Below are positions 50,846-57,665 of a stretch of DNA of 57,665 nt, one piece after another. The DNA comes from Patescibacteria group bacterium. Lineage in GTDB: Bacteria; Patescibacteria; Microgenomatia; Daviesbacterales; UBA10151. The notes under the pieces are model-generated. The model did not search any database and was not told the origin of the DNA. It saw only the letters and a list, made by a program, of their open reading frames with translations. Position 1 is the first letter of the stretch. Each line of letters begins with the position of its first letter. A program made the translations under genes and the position numbers. The stretch is taken from contig JAMDBX010000070.1 of assembly GCA_023487645.1 (NCBI GenBank), positions 1-57,665 on the forward strand. Reading direction: 5' to 3'.

Positions 50846-50916
50846 TGCGGGATCGTCTAATGGCAGGACAACAGGCTCTGAACCTGTTTATCTAGGTTCG
50901 AATCCTAGTCCCGCAG
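50846..50916 (+). tRNA. tRNA-Gln (anticodon CUG)
   Basis: Full cloverleaf: acceptor TGCGGGA/TCCCGCA, D-arm, anticodon stem ACAGG/CCTGT with loop CTCTGAA (anticodon CTG), T-arm CTAGG-TTCGAAT-CCTAG, discriminator G. The 3' CCA is not encoded. The pairing of all stems is intact. Confidence 0.95.
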
Positions 50917-51027
50917 CAGTTCGACTCGCTTCGCTCGCTCACTGCCATGGCCATGAGTTTATCGAATGGCTATAGCCGGCGAGGCGAACTCCCTGAGCGA
51001 GGGCAATTTATTGACCGAGTCGAAGGG
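50911..51027. repeat. Palindrome-rich spacer after tRNA-Gln
   Basis: Outer perfect 9-bp inverted repeat TTCGACTCG (50920-50928) / CGAGTCGAA (51016-51024), with shorter inner ones (GCAGT/ACTGC, GGCTATAGCC) and repeated GCTCGCT-type motifs. No coding potential seen. It is likely a dispersed repeat cluster. Confidence 0.6.
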
Positions 51028-51041
51028 CAAAAAAAATACTT

Positions 51042-51314
51042 ATGTCCTTTACTGTCTACATCCTCCGCACTTCTTCTAATACTTTATACATTGGCCAGAC
51101 AAATAATTTAAAAAAAAGATTAAAGGAACATCAAAAGAAAACTTCCAAATCTGCAAAATACATGAAATATTTTGACTCTTTTAATTTGGTGTATTCAGAA
51201 GAATTTCCAACCAGAACTGAAGCTATGAGAAGAGAATACCAATTAAAAAAATGGAGCAGATCGAAGAAAGAAGCATTAATTACTGGGAATTTAGTTTTGT
51301 TAAAAAAACTGTAA
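51042..51314 (+). CDS. Small GIY-YIG nuclease
   Basis: 90 residues. FTVYILRTSSNTLYIGQTNNLKKRLKEHQ carries the GIY-YIG core (YIL...YIG, Arg, His), and RTEAMRREYQLKKWSRSKKEALI is the family C-terminus with the Glu. It resembles the YhbQ-type group that is numerous in CPR genomes. Second such gene next to the same tRNA; the two are only distantly similar. Confidence 0.9.
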   Translation: MSFTVYILRTSSNTLYIGQTNNLKKRLKEHQKKTSKSAKYMKYFDSFNLVYSEEFPTRTEAMRREYQLKKWSRSKKEALITGNLVLLKKL

Positions 51315-51473
51315 AAATTTGTGCCTCCCAGCTTCTAGTTGTTTTAAATTAGAGTAAGGACTAAAATAACAGACAGGATAGGATTAGTAAGGCGATACTG
51401 CCGCGAAGACATTATTAAGCTAATAACAAAAGGTTCAAAGTTTTTATAAAGTTAAAATGACAAAATAATAATT
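51315..51473. other. Non-coding gap before hsdM
   Basis: 159 nt with no gene. No promoter of good quality was found, though AT-rich -10-like sequences occur near 51445-51460. It presumably drives the hsd operon. Confidence 0.4.
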
Positions 51474-53030
51474 ATGTCTACAGACCAAAAAAGAGAACTT
51501 CAGAAAGAGCTTTGGAACATTGCGGATGATTTACGCGGAAAAATGGATGCCGACGAATTCCGCGATTATATTCTTGGTTTTATTTTCTACAAATACCTTT
51601 CAGAAAAACTTCACCTTTATGCAGATAAACTTCTAGAAGGAGACAAAGTGAAGTATGAAGAAATTGATGAAAATTCAGTACAAGGGAAAAAATTTATTAC
51701 TGCCATTCAAGAAGAAGCTATTGATCGACTTGGTTACTTCCTAAAACCTTCCGAATTATTCCACCAAGTAACAAAAAATAGCATAACAAACGACAGCTTA
51801 ATTGAAGACCTTGAGAAAACTCTTAACAATATCCAAAACAGTACAACGGGGAAAGACAGCGAAGAAGATTTTGATAACCTTTTTTCAGAACTTGACCTAA
51901 ACTCCCAGAAACTTGGCAGAACAGTTGCCGACCGCAACAAACTTATCGCCAAAGTCATTTCTCACCTGGACAACATAGACTTTAGACTTGAAGATTCCAA
52001 AGTTGATATTCTGGGAGATGCTTACGAGTATTTAATTGGGCAATTTGCGGCAGGAGCCGGTAAGAAAGCTGGTGAGTTTTACACTCCTCAAGAAGTTTCC
52101 GAGGTCTTAGCCCGTATCGTGGCTGATGACAAAAAGAAACTCAAAAGCGTTTACGATCCCGCCTGTGGTTCTGGCTCTCTTCTTCTTCGTGTTGCCAGGC
52201 ATGTACAAGAAGTCGGGCATTTTTATGGACAGGAACTGAACAATACTACTTACAACTTGGCACGAATGAATATGATCTTGCACGATGTTCACTACGACCG
52301 TTTTGATATTCGTCAAGAAGATACTCTCGAACACCCCCAACACCTAGAATTTAAATTCGAAGCCGTGGTTGCTAATCCACCATTTAGCGCAAAATGGTCA
52401 GCCGACCCAATTCATCTACAAGACGAACGTTTTAGTCAGTACGGCAAACTTGCGCCTTCCAGCAAAGCAGATTATGCCTTCATTCAGCATATGATTTATC
52501 AGCTCGACGACAACGGAACTATGGCAGTTGTTATGCCACATGGTGTACTTTTCCGAGGTGGTACAGAAGGAGTGATCCGTGAGTTTTTGATCCGCGAAAA
52601 AAATTATCTTGATGCAGTTATTGGTTTACCCGCTAATTTATTCTATGGTACATCTATTCCAGCCTGTATTTTAGTTTTCAAAAAATGCCGTAAGGAAACA
52701 GAAAATATTCTGTTCATTGATGCTAGCCGCCATTTTGAAAAAGGCAAAAACCAAAACCACCTACACCCTGAGGACATCGACAAAATTATAGACACTTATA
52801 GAAGCAGAAAGACAGAAGATAAATACAGCTACACTGCTCCGATTTCCGAGATCAAAGAAAATGACTATAACCTGAATATTCCCCGCTACGTTGATACTTT
52901 TGAAGAAGAAGAGCCAATTAATTTAAAAGAAGTGACAGAGGAAATAAAGAATGTTGATAGTGAAATAAAAACAATTGATGAAAAAATCAGACAGTATACA
53001 AAAGAACTTGAAATAGAACCTCCCTTCTAA
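51474..53030 (+). CDS. hsdM: Type I restriction-modification methyltransferase subunit
   Basis: 518 residues. N-terminal helical domain (1-150), then an N6-adenine methyltransferase domain with the SAM motif DPACGSGSLLL near residue 228 and the catalytic NPPF near 301. A C-terminal coiled coil for assembly follows. With HsdS it methylates adenine in the recognition site and protects host DNA. First gene of the operon hsdM-hsdS-abi-hsdR; 6 nt to hsdS. Confidence 0.97.
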   Translation: MSTDQKRELQKELWNIADDLRGKMDADEFRDYILGFIFYKYLSEKLHLYADKLLEGDKVKYEEIDENSVQGKKFITAIQEEAIDRLGYFLKPSELFHQVTKNSITNDSLIEDLEKTLNNIQNSTTGKDSEEDFDNLFSELDLNSQKLGRTVADRNKLIAKVISHLDNIDFRLEDSKVDILGDAYEYLIGQFAAGAGKKAGEFYTPQEVSEVLARIVADDKKKLKSVYDPACGSGSLLLRVARHVQEVGHFYGQELNNTTYNLARMNMILHDVHYDRFDIRQEDTLEHPQHLEFKFEAVVANPPFSAKWSADPIHLQDERFSQYGKLAPSSKADYAFIQHMIYQLDDNGTMAVVMPHGVLFRGGTEGVIREFLIREKNYLDAVIGLPANLFYGTSIPACILVFKKCRKETENILFIDASRHFEKGKNQNHLHPEDIDKIIDTYRSRKTEDKYSYTAPISEIKENDYNLNIPRYVDTFEEEEPINLKEVTEEIKNVDSEIKTIDEKIRQYTKELEIEPPF

Positions 53031-53036
53031 ATTCTT

Positions 53037-54266
53037 ATGATTCAAACGACAGCACAGACGCAAAGTATCCCTAGACTCCGATTCAAGGAGTTTGCGAACC
53101 GATGGAATAATCAGAAGATGCGAGAACTTTTTGAAGAGGTAACTAGAAAAGTTGGTTCTGAAAATATTGATACTTACAGTATTACAGCCGGAATAGGTTT
53201 CGTTTCGCAAAAAATTAAATTCGGAAAAAATATTTCCGGAAATCAAAACAAAAACTACACAATCATAGAGCCATTACAATTTTCGTATAACAAAGGTAAT
53301 TCCAAAACCTTTAAGTATGGATGTGTGTACCTAAATTTAGTAGGTAAAAATATTGCCGTGCCGAATGTATTTATTAGCTTTAAATTAAAAAATGAAAAAA
53401 TGAACCAAAGTTTTTTTGCAGAACTTTTTGATGCTCATTACCTAGACCGAGGTTTGAAGAAAATAATTTCAAGTACAGCAAGAATGGATGGTTTATTGAA
53501 CGTTAATAAAGACAATTTTTTTCAATTGGAGCTAAGAGTTCCTTCAAACCCAGAGCAACACAAAATTGCTGACTTTTTAACTACGGTAGATGAAAAAATA
53601 GAAGGACAAAGTAAAAAAATTGAACTTCTAAAGAAATACAAAAAAGGCATAGTGCAAAAAATCTTTTCCCAACAAATTCGTTTTAAGATCGAAGATGGAA
53701 AAGCTTTTCCTGATTGGGAAGAGGTAAGGTTAGCCAATACCGGAAAGATAATTACAGGAACAACACCATCAACATTTAATAGAGAGTTTTACGGTGGTAT
53801 TTTTCCTTGGGTAACTCCTACCGACATAAATGATAAAAAAGATATATCTGTTTCCGCGAAATTTTTAACTAAGGAAGGGATAGAAAAAAGTAGATTTATT
53901 CCAAAAAATAGCTTGCTCGTAACCTGCATAGCAAGTATAGGTAAAAACGCAATATTGCGTTCTAACGGAAGTTGTAATCAGCAAATAAATGCAATTATCC
54001 CAAATAATAAATTTAATGTAGAGTTTCTCTACTATCTTATAGAATATCAAAAAAGAGTGCTGATACAATTTGCCGGTGCAGGAGGTATGCAAATTTTGAA
54101 TAAAGAAAACTTCTCGAAAATTGAATTTAAAATTCCAACATTACCGGAACAAAAAAAGATTGCTGATTTTTTAACTTCAATCGATGAAAAAATAGAACTT
54201 GAAGAAAGGAAACTTGCTGAAGTAAAGAAATTCAAAAAATCCCTGCTCCAGAATATGTTTGTATGA
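53037..54266 (+). CDS. hsdS: Type I restriction-modification specificity subunit
   Basis: 409 residues with two target-recognition domains (about 10-170 and 220-370). Each is followed by a conserved spacer helix: PEQHKIADFLTTVDEKIEGQ and PEQKKIADFLTSIDEKIELE. This is the normal two-half layout, so a bipartite DNA target is expected. It sets the sequence for both methylation and cleavage. The next gene overlaps it by 4 nt. Confidence 0.96.
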   Translation: MIQTTAQTQSIPRLRFKEFANRWNNQKMRELFEEVTRKVGSENIDTYSITAGIGFVSQKIKFGKNISGNQNKNYTIIEPLQFSYNKGNSKTFKYGCVYLNLVGKNIAVPNVFISFKLKNEKMNQSFFAELFDAHYLDRGLKKIISSTARMDGLLNVNKDNFFQLELRVPSNPEQHKIADFLTTVDEKIEGQSKKIELLKKYKKGIVQKIFSQQIRFKIEDGKAFPDWEEVRLANTGKIITGTTPSTFNREFYGGIFPWVTPTDINDKKDISVSAKFLTKEGIEKSRFIPKNSLLVTCIASIGKNAILRSNGSCNQQINAIIPNNKFNVEFLYYLIEYQKRVLIQFAGAGGMQILNKENFSKIEFKIPTLPEQKKIADFLTSIDEKIELEERKLAEVKKFKKSLLQNMFV

Positions 54267-55009
54267 GAACGAATGAATTATTGGGCTTAATAGAAGATGT
54301 TAAAAACACCATCATAAATATGGCTACTGGCGTGGACTTTGGATATGAGAAATATGAATCTGCTCGAGAAAAAATAATATCACGGTCAGAATTAAAAACT
54401 GTTCTTCCAGATTGGCTGATTGACAAACGGTATGGCAGCCAATTTTGGCCTTTTATAAAAAGTGTATCTGCTACATATGATGGCAGAAGAACTTTTTTAC
54501 GTTCGGCGTTTGATGAAATTGCAGATTTTGTAAGAAAAGGTGGGAGCCAACCCGTTGCTGTATCACTAACGGACCCGCTTGAGAAAATTGATAATGCTCA
54601 GCTAGATAATTTGTGGAAAAAATCTGTTGAAAGGTTACAAAGTGATCCAGAAGGAGCAATAACGGCAGCGAAATCTTTATTTGAGGCGACAATGAAGTAC
54701 ATTTTGGATAAGGAGAATCAAGCGTATTCAAGAACAGATGGTATTATGGATTTATATAAAAAAGTTAAAAAGGTACTAAACCTGGATCCAAATAATCATA
54801 ATCTAGAAACATATAAACAAATTTTAAACGGAATCGCTTCAGTGGTTAGTGGGTTGAGTAACTTAAGAAATGACTATAGCGATGCTCATGGAAGGGGAAA
54901 AGATGGTTTCGTAACCGAAATTCGGCATGCGGAATTAACAATAAATTTAGCAGGTTCCCTTTGCACGTTTCTCTTAAATTCTTACTTGGTTGATGGGTCA
55001 AAAGAATGA
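54263..55009 (+). CDS. Abortive-infection-type protein with Abi_C/HEPN-like domain
   Basis: 248 residues. The N-terminal 100 residues are of unknown fold. The C-terminal part (about 120-245) matches the Abi_C pattern: AAKSLFEATMKYILDK, SGLSNLRNDYSDAHGRG and RHAELTINLAGSL. RNDYSDAH fits the R-x6-H active site of HEPN ribonucleases, so it may be an RNA-cutting toxin. It is coupled on both sides, overlapping hsdS and hsdR by 4 nt each. Such genes occur in other type I operons; the working idea is a back-up that kills or stalls the cell if restriction fails. Confidence 0.8.
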   Translation: MRTNELLGLIEDVKNTIINMATGVDFGYEKYESAREKIISRSELKTVLPDWLIDKRYGSQFWPFIKSVSATYDGRRTFLRSAFDEIADFVRKGGSQPVAVSLTDPLEKIDNAQLDNLWKKSVERLQSDPEGAITAAKSLFEATMKYILDKENQAYSRTDGIMDLYKKVKKVLNLDPNNHNLETYKQILNGIASVVSGLSNLRNDYSDAHGRGKDGFVTEIRHAELTINLAGSLCTFLLNSYLVDGSKE

Positions 55010-57665
55010 ACACACAATCTGAACAAGCATTGGAAAAACAACTTATTACTCAACTTCAGAAAATGAAGTATGAGTTTACTCTTATTCCCGACGAAACAAC
55101 ACTTGTTCACAATTTAAAAAGACAGCTAGAAAAACACAACAATATAGCTTTGAGTGTTAAGGAATTTGAAAAAGTCCTTAATCACTTAAATAAAGGCAAC
55201 GTTTATGACAGGGCCAAAATACTCCGCGACAAAATGCATTTGATTCGTGATGACGGCACAAACAGCTACATTGAATTCTTTAATACAAAAGAATGGTGCA
55301 AAAATGAATTTCAGGTAACTAACCAAACAACAATAGTTGGTAGTTATAAAAACCGTTATGATGTAACGCTTTTGATTAACGGTTTACCTCTAGTTCAAAT
55401 CGAGCTAAAAAGGCGCGGTATGGAACTTAAGGAAGCCTTTAATCAAACCAACCGCTACCAAAGGCATAGTTATGACTCCAACTATGGACTTTTTCAATAT
55501 ATCCAGATTTTTGTTATCAGTAATGGTGTAAATACAAAATACTACGCCAACAACCGAAAGCAATCGTTTAAATTTACATCTTTTTGGACTGACAAAAACA
55601 ACGTAAAGATTAACAAGTTGGACGAATTTACTCAAAATTTTTTGGAGCGTTGTCACATCACCAAAATGATCTCCCGATATATGGTACTTACCGAAACCAA
55701 AGTGCTTATGGTTTTAAGACCTTATCAATACTATGCAGTTGAGTCAATTATTGAGAGGGTAAAAAACAGTAGTAAAAACGGCTATATCTGGCATACCACG
55801 GGAAGTGGAAAAACGCTGACTTCTTTTAAAGCAAGCCAAATACTTGTCGATTTGCCAGATATTTACAAAGTAGTTTTTGTAGTAGACAGAAATGATTTAG
55901 ATACACAAACCATCCGCGAGTTTAACGGTTTTCAAGAGGGAAGCGTAGATACGACTAATAACACACGCAAGCTCGTTAAGCAATTTGGAGATGACACACC
56001 GCTTATAGTTACTACCATCCAAAAGCTTAACAACGCCATTACTCACGAAAAGCATCTTTTAAAGATGGATAAACTTAGAAGTAAGAAAATCATTTTTATT
56101 TTTGATGAATGCCACAGAAGTCAATTTGGAGAAACTCACAAACGGATTACAAGCTACTTTACTAACCATCAGCTTTTTGGTTTTACCGGAACACCGATTT
56201 TTGCACAAAACGCTAGCGGTAACGCTTTGGGAAGAAGAACTACAATGCAGCTTTTTGATGAGTGCTTACATAAATATGTTATTACTGATGCAATTTCTGA
56301 CGAGAATGTTTTGAAGTTTTTAGTTGAGTATGTGGGAAGATACAAAGAAAAAGAAAGTAAAAACGAAGTTGATATCGAAGTTGAGGCAATCGACATACAA
56401 GAGTTAATGGGATCAGAAAAAAGGCTTGAGAAGATTGCAGACTATATTATTGCAAATCACGCCAGAAAAACTCGTGCAAAAGAATTTAATGCCATATTTG
56501 CAACAAGTAGCATTGAAATATTAACAAAATACTATGGACTTTTTAAACGGAAGAAGGAAGCCGGAGAGCACTCATTAAAAATTGCCACAATTTTTAGCTA
56601 CAGTGTAAACGAAGAAGATACTGATGCCAATGGACTGCTAGATGAAGAAATAAATATTACGGATGGCAGAACAATAAATACTCACTCAAGAGATAAGCTT
56701 GAAGGCTACATTCTTCCGTATAACAAAATGTTTGGTACAAATTTTACGACAAAAGATAGCACTAGTTTTTATAATTACTACAAAGATATTATGGCCAAAG
56801 TCAAAAACCGCGAAGTTGATCTTTTACTGGTTGTGAATATGTTTCTAACTGGTTTTGATAGCCCAACTTTAAATACGCTTTATGTTGATAAGAATTTGAG
56901 GTACCACGGTCTGATTCAGGCCTATTCCAGAACAAACAGAATTCTGAATGAACAAAAATCGCAAGGTAATATTGTGGTTTTTCGAAATCTAAAAAAAGCG
57001 ACTGATGAAGCGGTAGCTTTGTTTAGTAATAAAGAGGCCAAAGAAATCATTTTTGTAAAACCGTATGAAGACTATACAAAAATGTTTAATGAAGCAGTGG
57101 AGGAACTATATAAATTAACCCCCACTCCAGACACAGTGGATGACTTATTTGGCGAGGAACAAGAACTCCAATTTGCTAAAACATTCAGAAACGTTATGAG
57201 GATAAAGAATGTTTTGATAACTTTCGCTGATTTTACCTTTGATGATACCAAAATGAGCGAACAAACCTTTATGGATTTTACAAGCAAGTATTTAGATTTA
57301 TATCACAAGGTAAGGAGTGAAACAGAAAAAGAGAAGGTTTCTATTCTTGAAGATGTCGATTTTGAACTCGAACTAATAAGAAGAGATGACATAAATGTAG
57401 ATTATATTATCCGGCTTTTGGCGAGATTAGTTGGCACAGAAGGTGAGGAAAAAGAGAAAATTATCAATGTCATTATGGATACAATGTCGGCAGATGCCCT
57501 GCTTTATAGTAAAAGGGAATTGGTTCGCAAATTTATCAATGAAAATATTCCTAATATAACTGATTCCGGATTACAAGCTACTTTACTAACCATCAGCTTT
57601 TTGGTTTTACCGGAACACCGATTTTTGCACAAAACGCTAGCGGTAACGCTTTGGGAAGAAGAACT
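55006..57665 (+). CDS. hsdR: Type I restriction endonuclease subunit, 3' end missing or misjoined
   Basis: At least 886 codons, open at the right edge. The nuclease domain has IELK near residue 129 (PD-ExK type). The translocase has Walker A HTTGSGKTLT near 264, DECHRSQFG (motif II) near 367 and FTGTPIF (motif III) near 394, then the second RecA domain. HsdR cuts DNA after ATP-driven translocation. The coding sequence looks genuine up to about 57566 (INENIPNITDS). The last 99 nt repeat 56143-56241 in another frame, so the final residues GLQATLLTISF... are probably not real. Confidence 0.9.
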   Translation, partial: MNTQSEQALEKQLITQLQKMKYEFTLIPDETTLVHNLKRQLEKHNNIALSVKEFEKVLNHLNKGNVYDRAKILRDKMHLIRDDGTNSYIEFFNTKEWCKNEFQVTNQTTIVGSYKNRYDVTLLINGLPLVQIELKRRGMELKEAFNQTNRYQRHSYDSNYGLFQYIQIFVISNGVNTKYYANNRKQSFKFTSFWTDKNNVKINKLDEFTQNFLERCHITKMISRYMVLTETKVLMVLRPYQYYAVESIIERVKNSSKNGYIWHTTGSGKTLTSFKASQILVDLPDIYKVVFVVDRNDLDTQTIREFNGFQEGSVDTTNNTRKLVKQFGDDTPLIVTTIQKLNNAITHEKHLLKMDKLRSKKIIFIFDECHRSQFGETHKRITSYFTNHQLFGFTGTPIFAQNASGNALGRRTTMQLFDECLHKYVITDAISDENVLKFLVEYVGRYKEKESKNEVDIEVEAIDIQELMGSEKRLEKIADYIIANHARKTRAKEFNAIFATSSIEILTKYYGLFKRKKEAGEHSLKIATIFSYSVNEEDTDANGLLDEEINITDGRTINTHSRDKLEGYILPYNKMFGTNFTTKDSTSFYNYYKDIMAKVKNREVDLLLVVNMFLTGFDSPTLNTLYVDKNLRYHGLIQAYSRTNRILNEQKSQGNIVVFRNLKKATDEAVALFSNKEAKEIIFVKPYEDYTKMFNEAVEELYKLTPTPDTVDDLFGEEQELQFAKTFRNVMRIKNVLITFADFTFDDTKMSEQTFMDFTSKYLDLYHKVRSETEKEKVSILEDVDFELELIRRDDINVDYIIRLLARLVGTEGEEKEKIINVIMDTMSADALLYSKRELVRKFINENIPNITDSGLQATLLTISFLVLPEHRFLHKTLAVTLWEEE
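56143..56241. repeat. 99-bp direct repeat, internal copy in hsdR
   Basis: Identical to 57567-57665. Here it is read in the hsdR frame and encodes motif III of the helicase. Confidence 0.95.
57567..57665. repeat. 99-bp direct repeat, terminal copy
   Basis: Identical to 56143-56241, ending exactly at the window edge, in a different reading frame (the offset is 1,424 bp, not a multiple of 3). This is the pattern of a false join or graph end in short-read assembly. Confidence 0.95.

Noticed and set aside
1..57665. Alternative genetic code (UGA as Gly) as in some CPR groups
   Set aside because: UGA ends several genes at expected lengths, for example the Abi-like gene and dsbB, and no in-frame UGA was seen in conserved proteins.
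50846..57665. Prophage or integrative element at tRNA-Gln
   Set aside because: No integrase, phage structural gene or repeated 3' tRNA end was found; only a restriction operon follows within the window.

Overview
The window looks like chromosomal DNA of an uncultivated Patescibacteria/CPR bacterium, most likely a Microgenomates-type lineage. This is inferred from gene content and style, not from a marker gene. The signs are short intergenic gaps, many ATGA-type overlaps, GTG/TTG starts with few Shine-Dalgarno sites, several start codons 6-9 nt after a -10 box, small GIY-YIG nucleases, a RAYT transposase, and short palindromic elements sitting in frame inside protein genes. The genetic code looks standard, with TGA as a stop. 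Base composition is moderately AT-rich, more so in the glycosyltransferase gene and the restriction operon at the right end.

Layout. (1) 1-11320, minus: one open frame of at least 3,773 codons for a secreted multidomain protein with a discoidin domain, Ig-like domains, Pro/Thr linkers, PQQ-type beta-propellers and repeated helical domains. It runs off the left edge and holds a perfect 1,575-bp in-frame tandem duplication. (2) 11470-16320, minus: marR, membrane-fusion protein, ABC ATPase, FtsX-type permease and a membrane-anchored alpha/beta hydrolase. A histidine kinase and a receiver-only response regulator (16428-18396, plus) diverge from a palindrome-rich control region. (3) 18502-22981, minus: proton-pumping pyrophosphatase and Lon, the latter behind a CIRCE-like element. 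(4) 23119-27611: cobalamin adenosyltransferase, a RAYT flanked by two REP-like hairpins, B12-dependent ribonucleotide reductase nrdJ and nrdR with two candidate NrdR boxes. CobO would supply the cofactor NrdJ needs. (5) 27735-30402: cyclophilin, D,D-carboxypeptidase, L,D-transpeptidase and a small conserved protein. (6) 35453-30475, minus: sugar kinase, zinc-ribbon protein, class II aldolase, DsbB/DsbA-like pair and an OmpR-type two-component system. (7) 42320-35496, minus: a copper cluster under CsoR, with DUF1573, a Cys/His-motif protein of unknown function, CcdA, a 48-residue Trp/Met-rich membrane peptide, two cupredoxins, CopA and CopZ. (8) 42672-50483: glycosyltransferase, DoxX-like protein, NDH-2, split transketolase, LOG protein, Rpe, RpiB, a DEDDh exonuclease and a metallo-beta-lactamase-fold hydrolase. 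Transketolase, Rpe and RpiB form a non-oxidative pentose-phosphate block. (9) 50548-57665: tRNA-Gln(CUG) between two GIY-YIG genes, with a broken copy of the tRNA 5' half upstream, then a type I restriction-modification operon (hsdM, hsdS, an Abi_C/HEPN-like gene, hsdR).

Two structures may be assembly faults. One is the 1,575-bp perfect duplication, whose boundary cuts an Ig-like domain. The other is the last 99 bases of the window, which repeat an internal hsdR segment out of frame. The most interesting biology is the giant propeller/helical surface protein, the palindromic elements that lengthen conserved enzymes in frame, the tRNA-Gln/GIY-YIG arrangement, and the HEPN-like gene inside the type I restriction operon.
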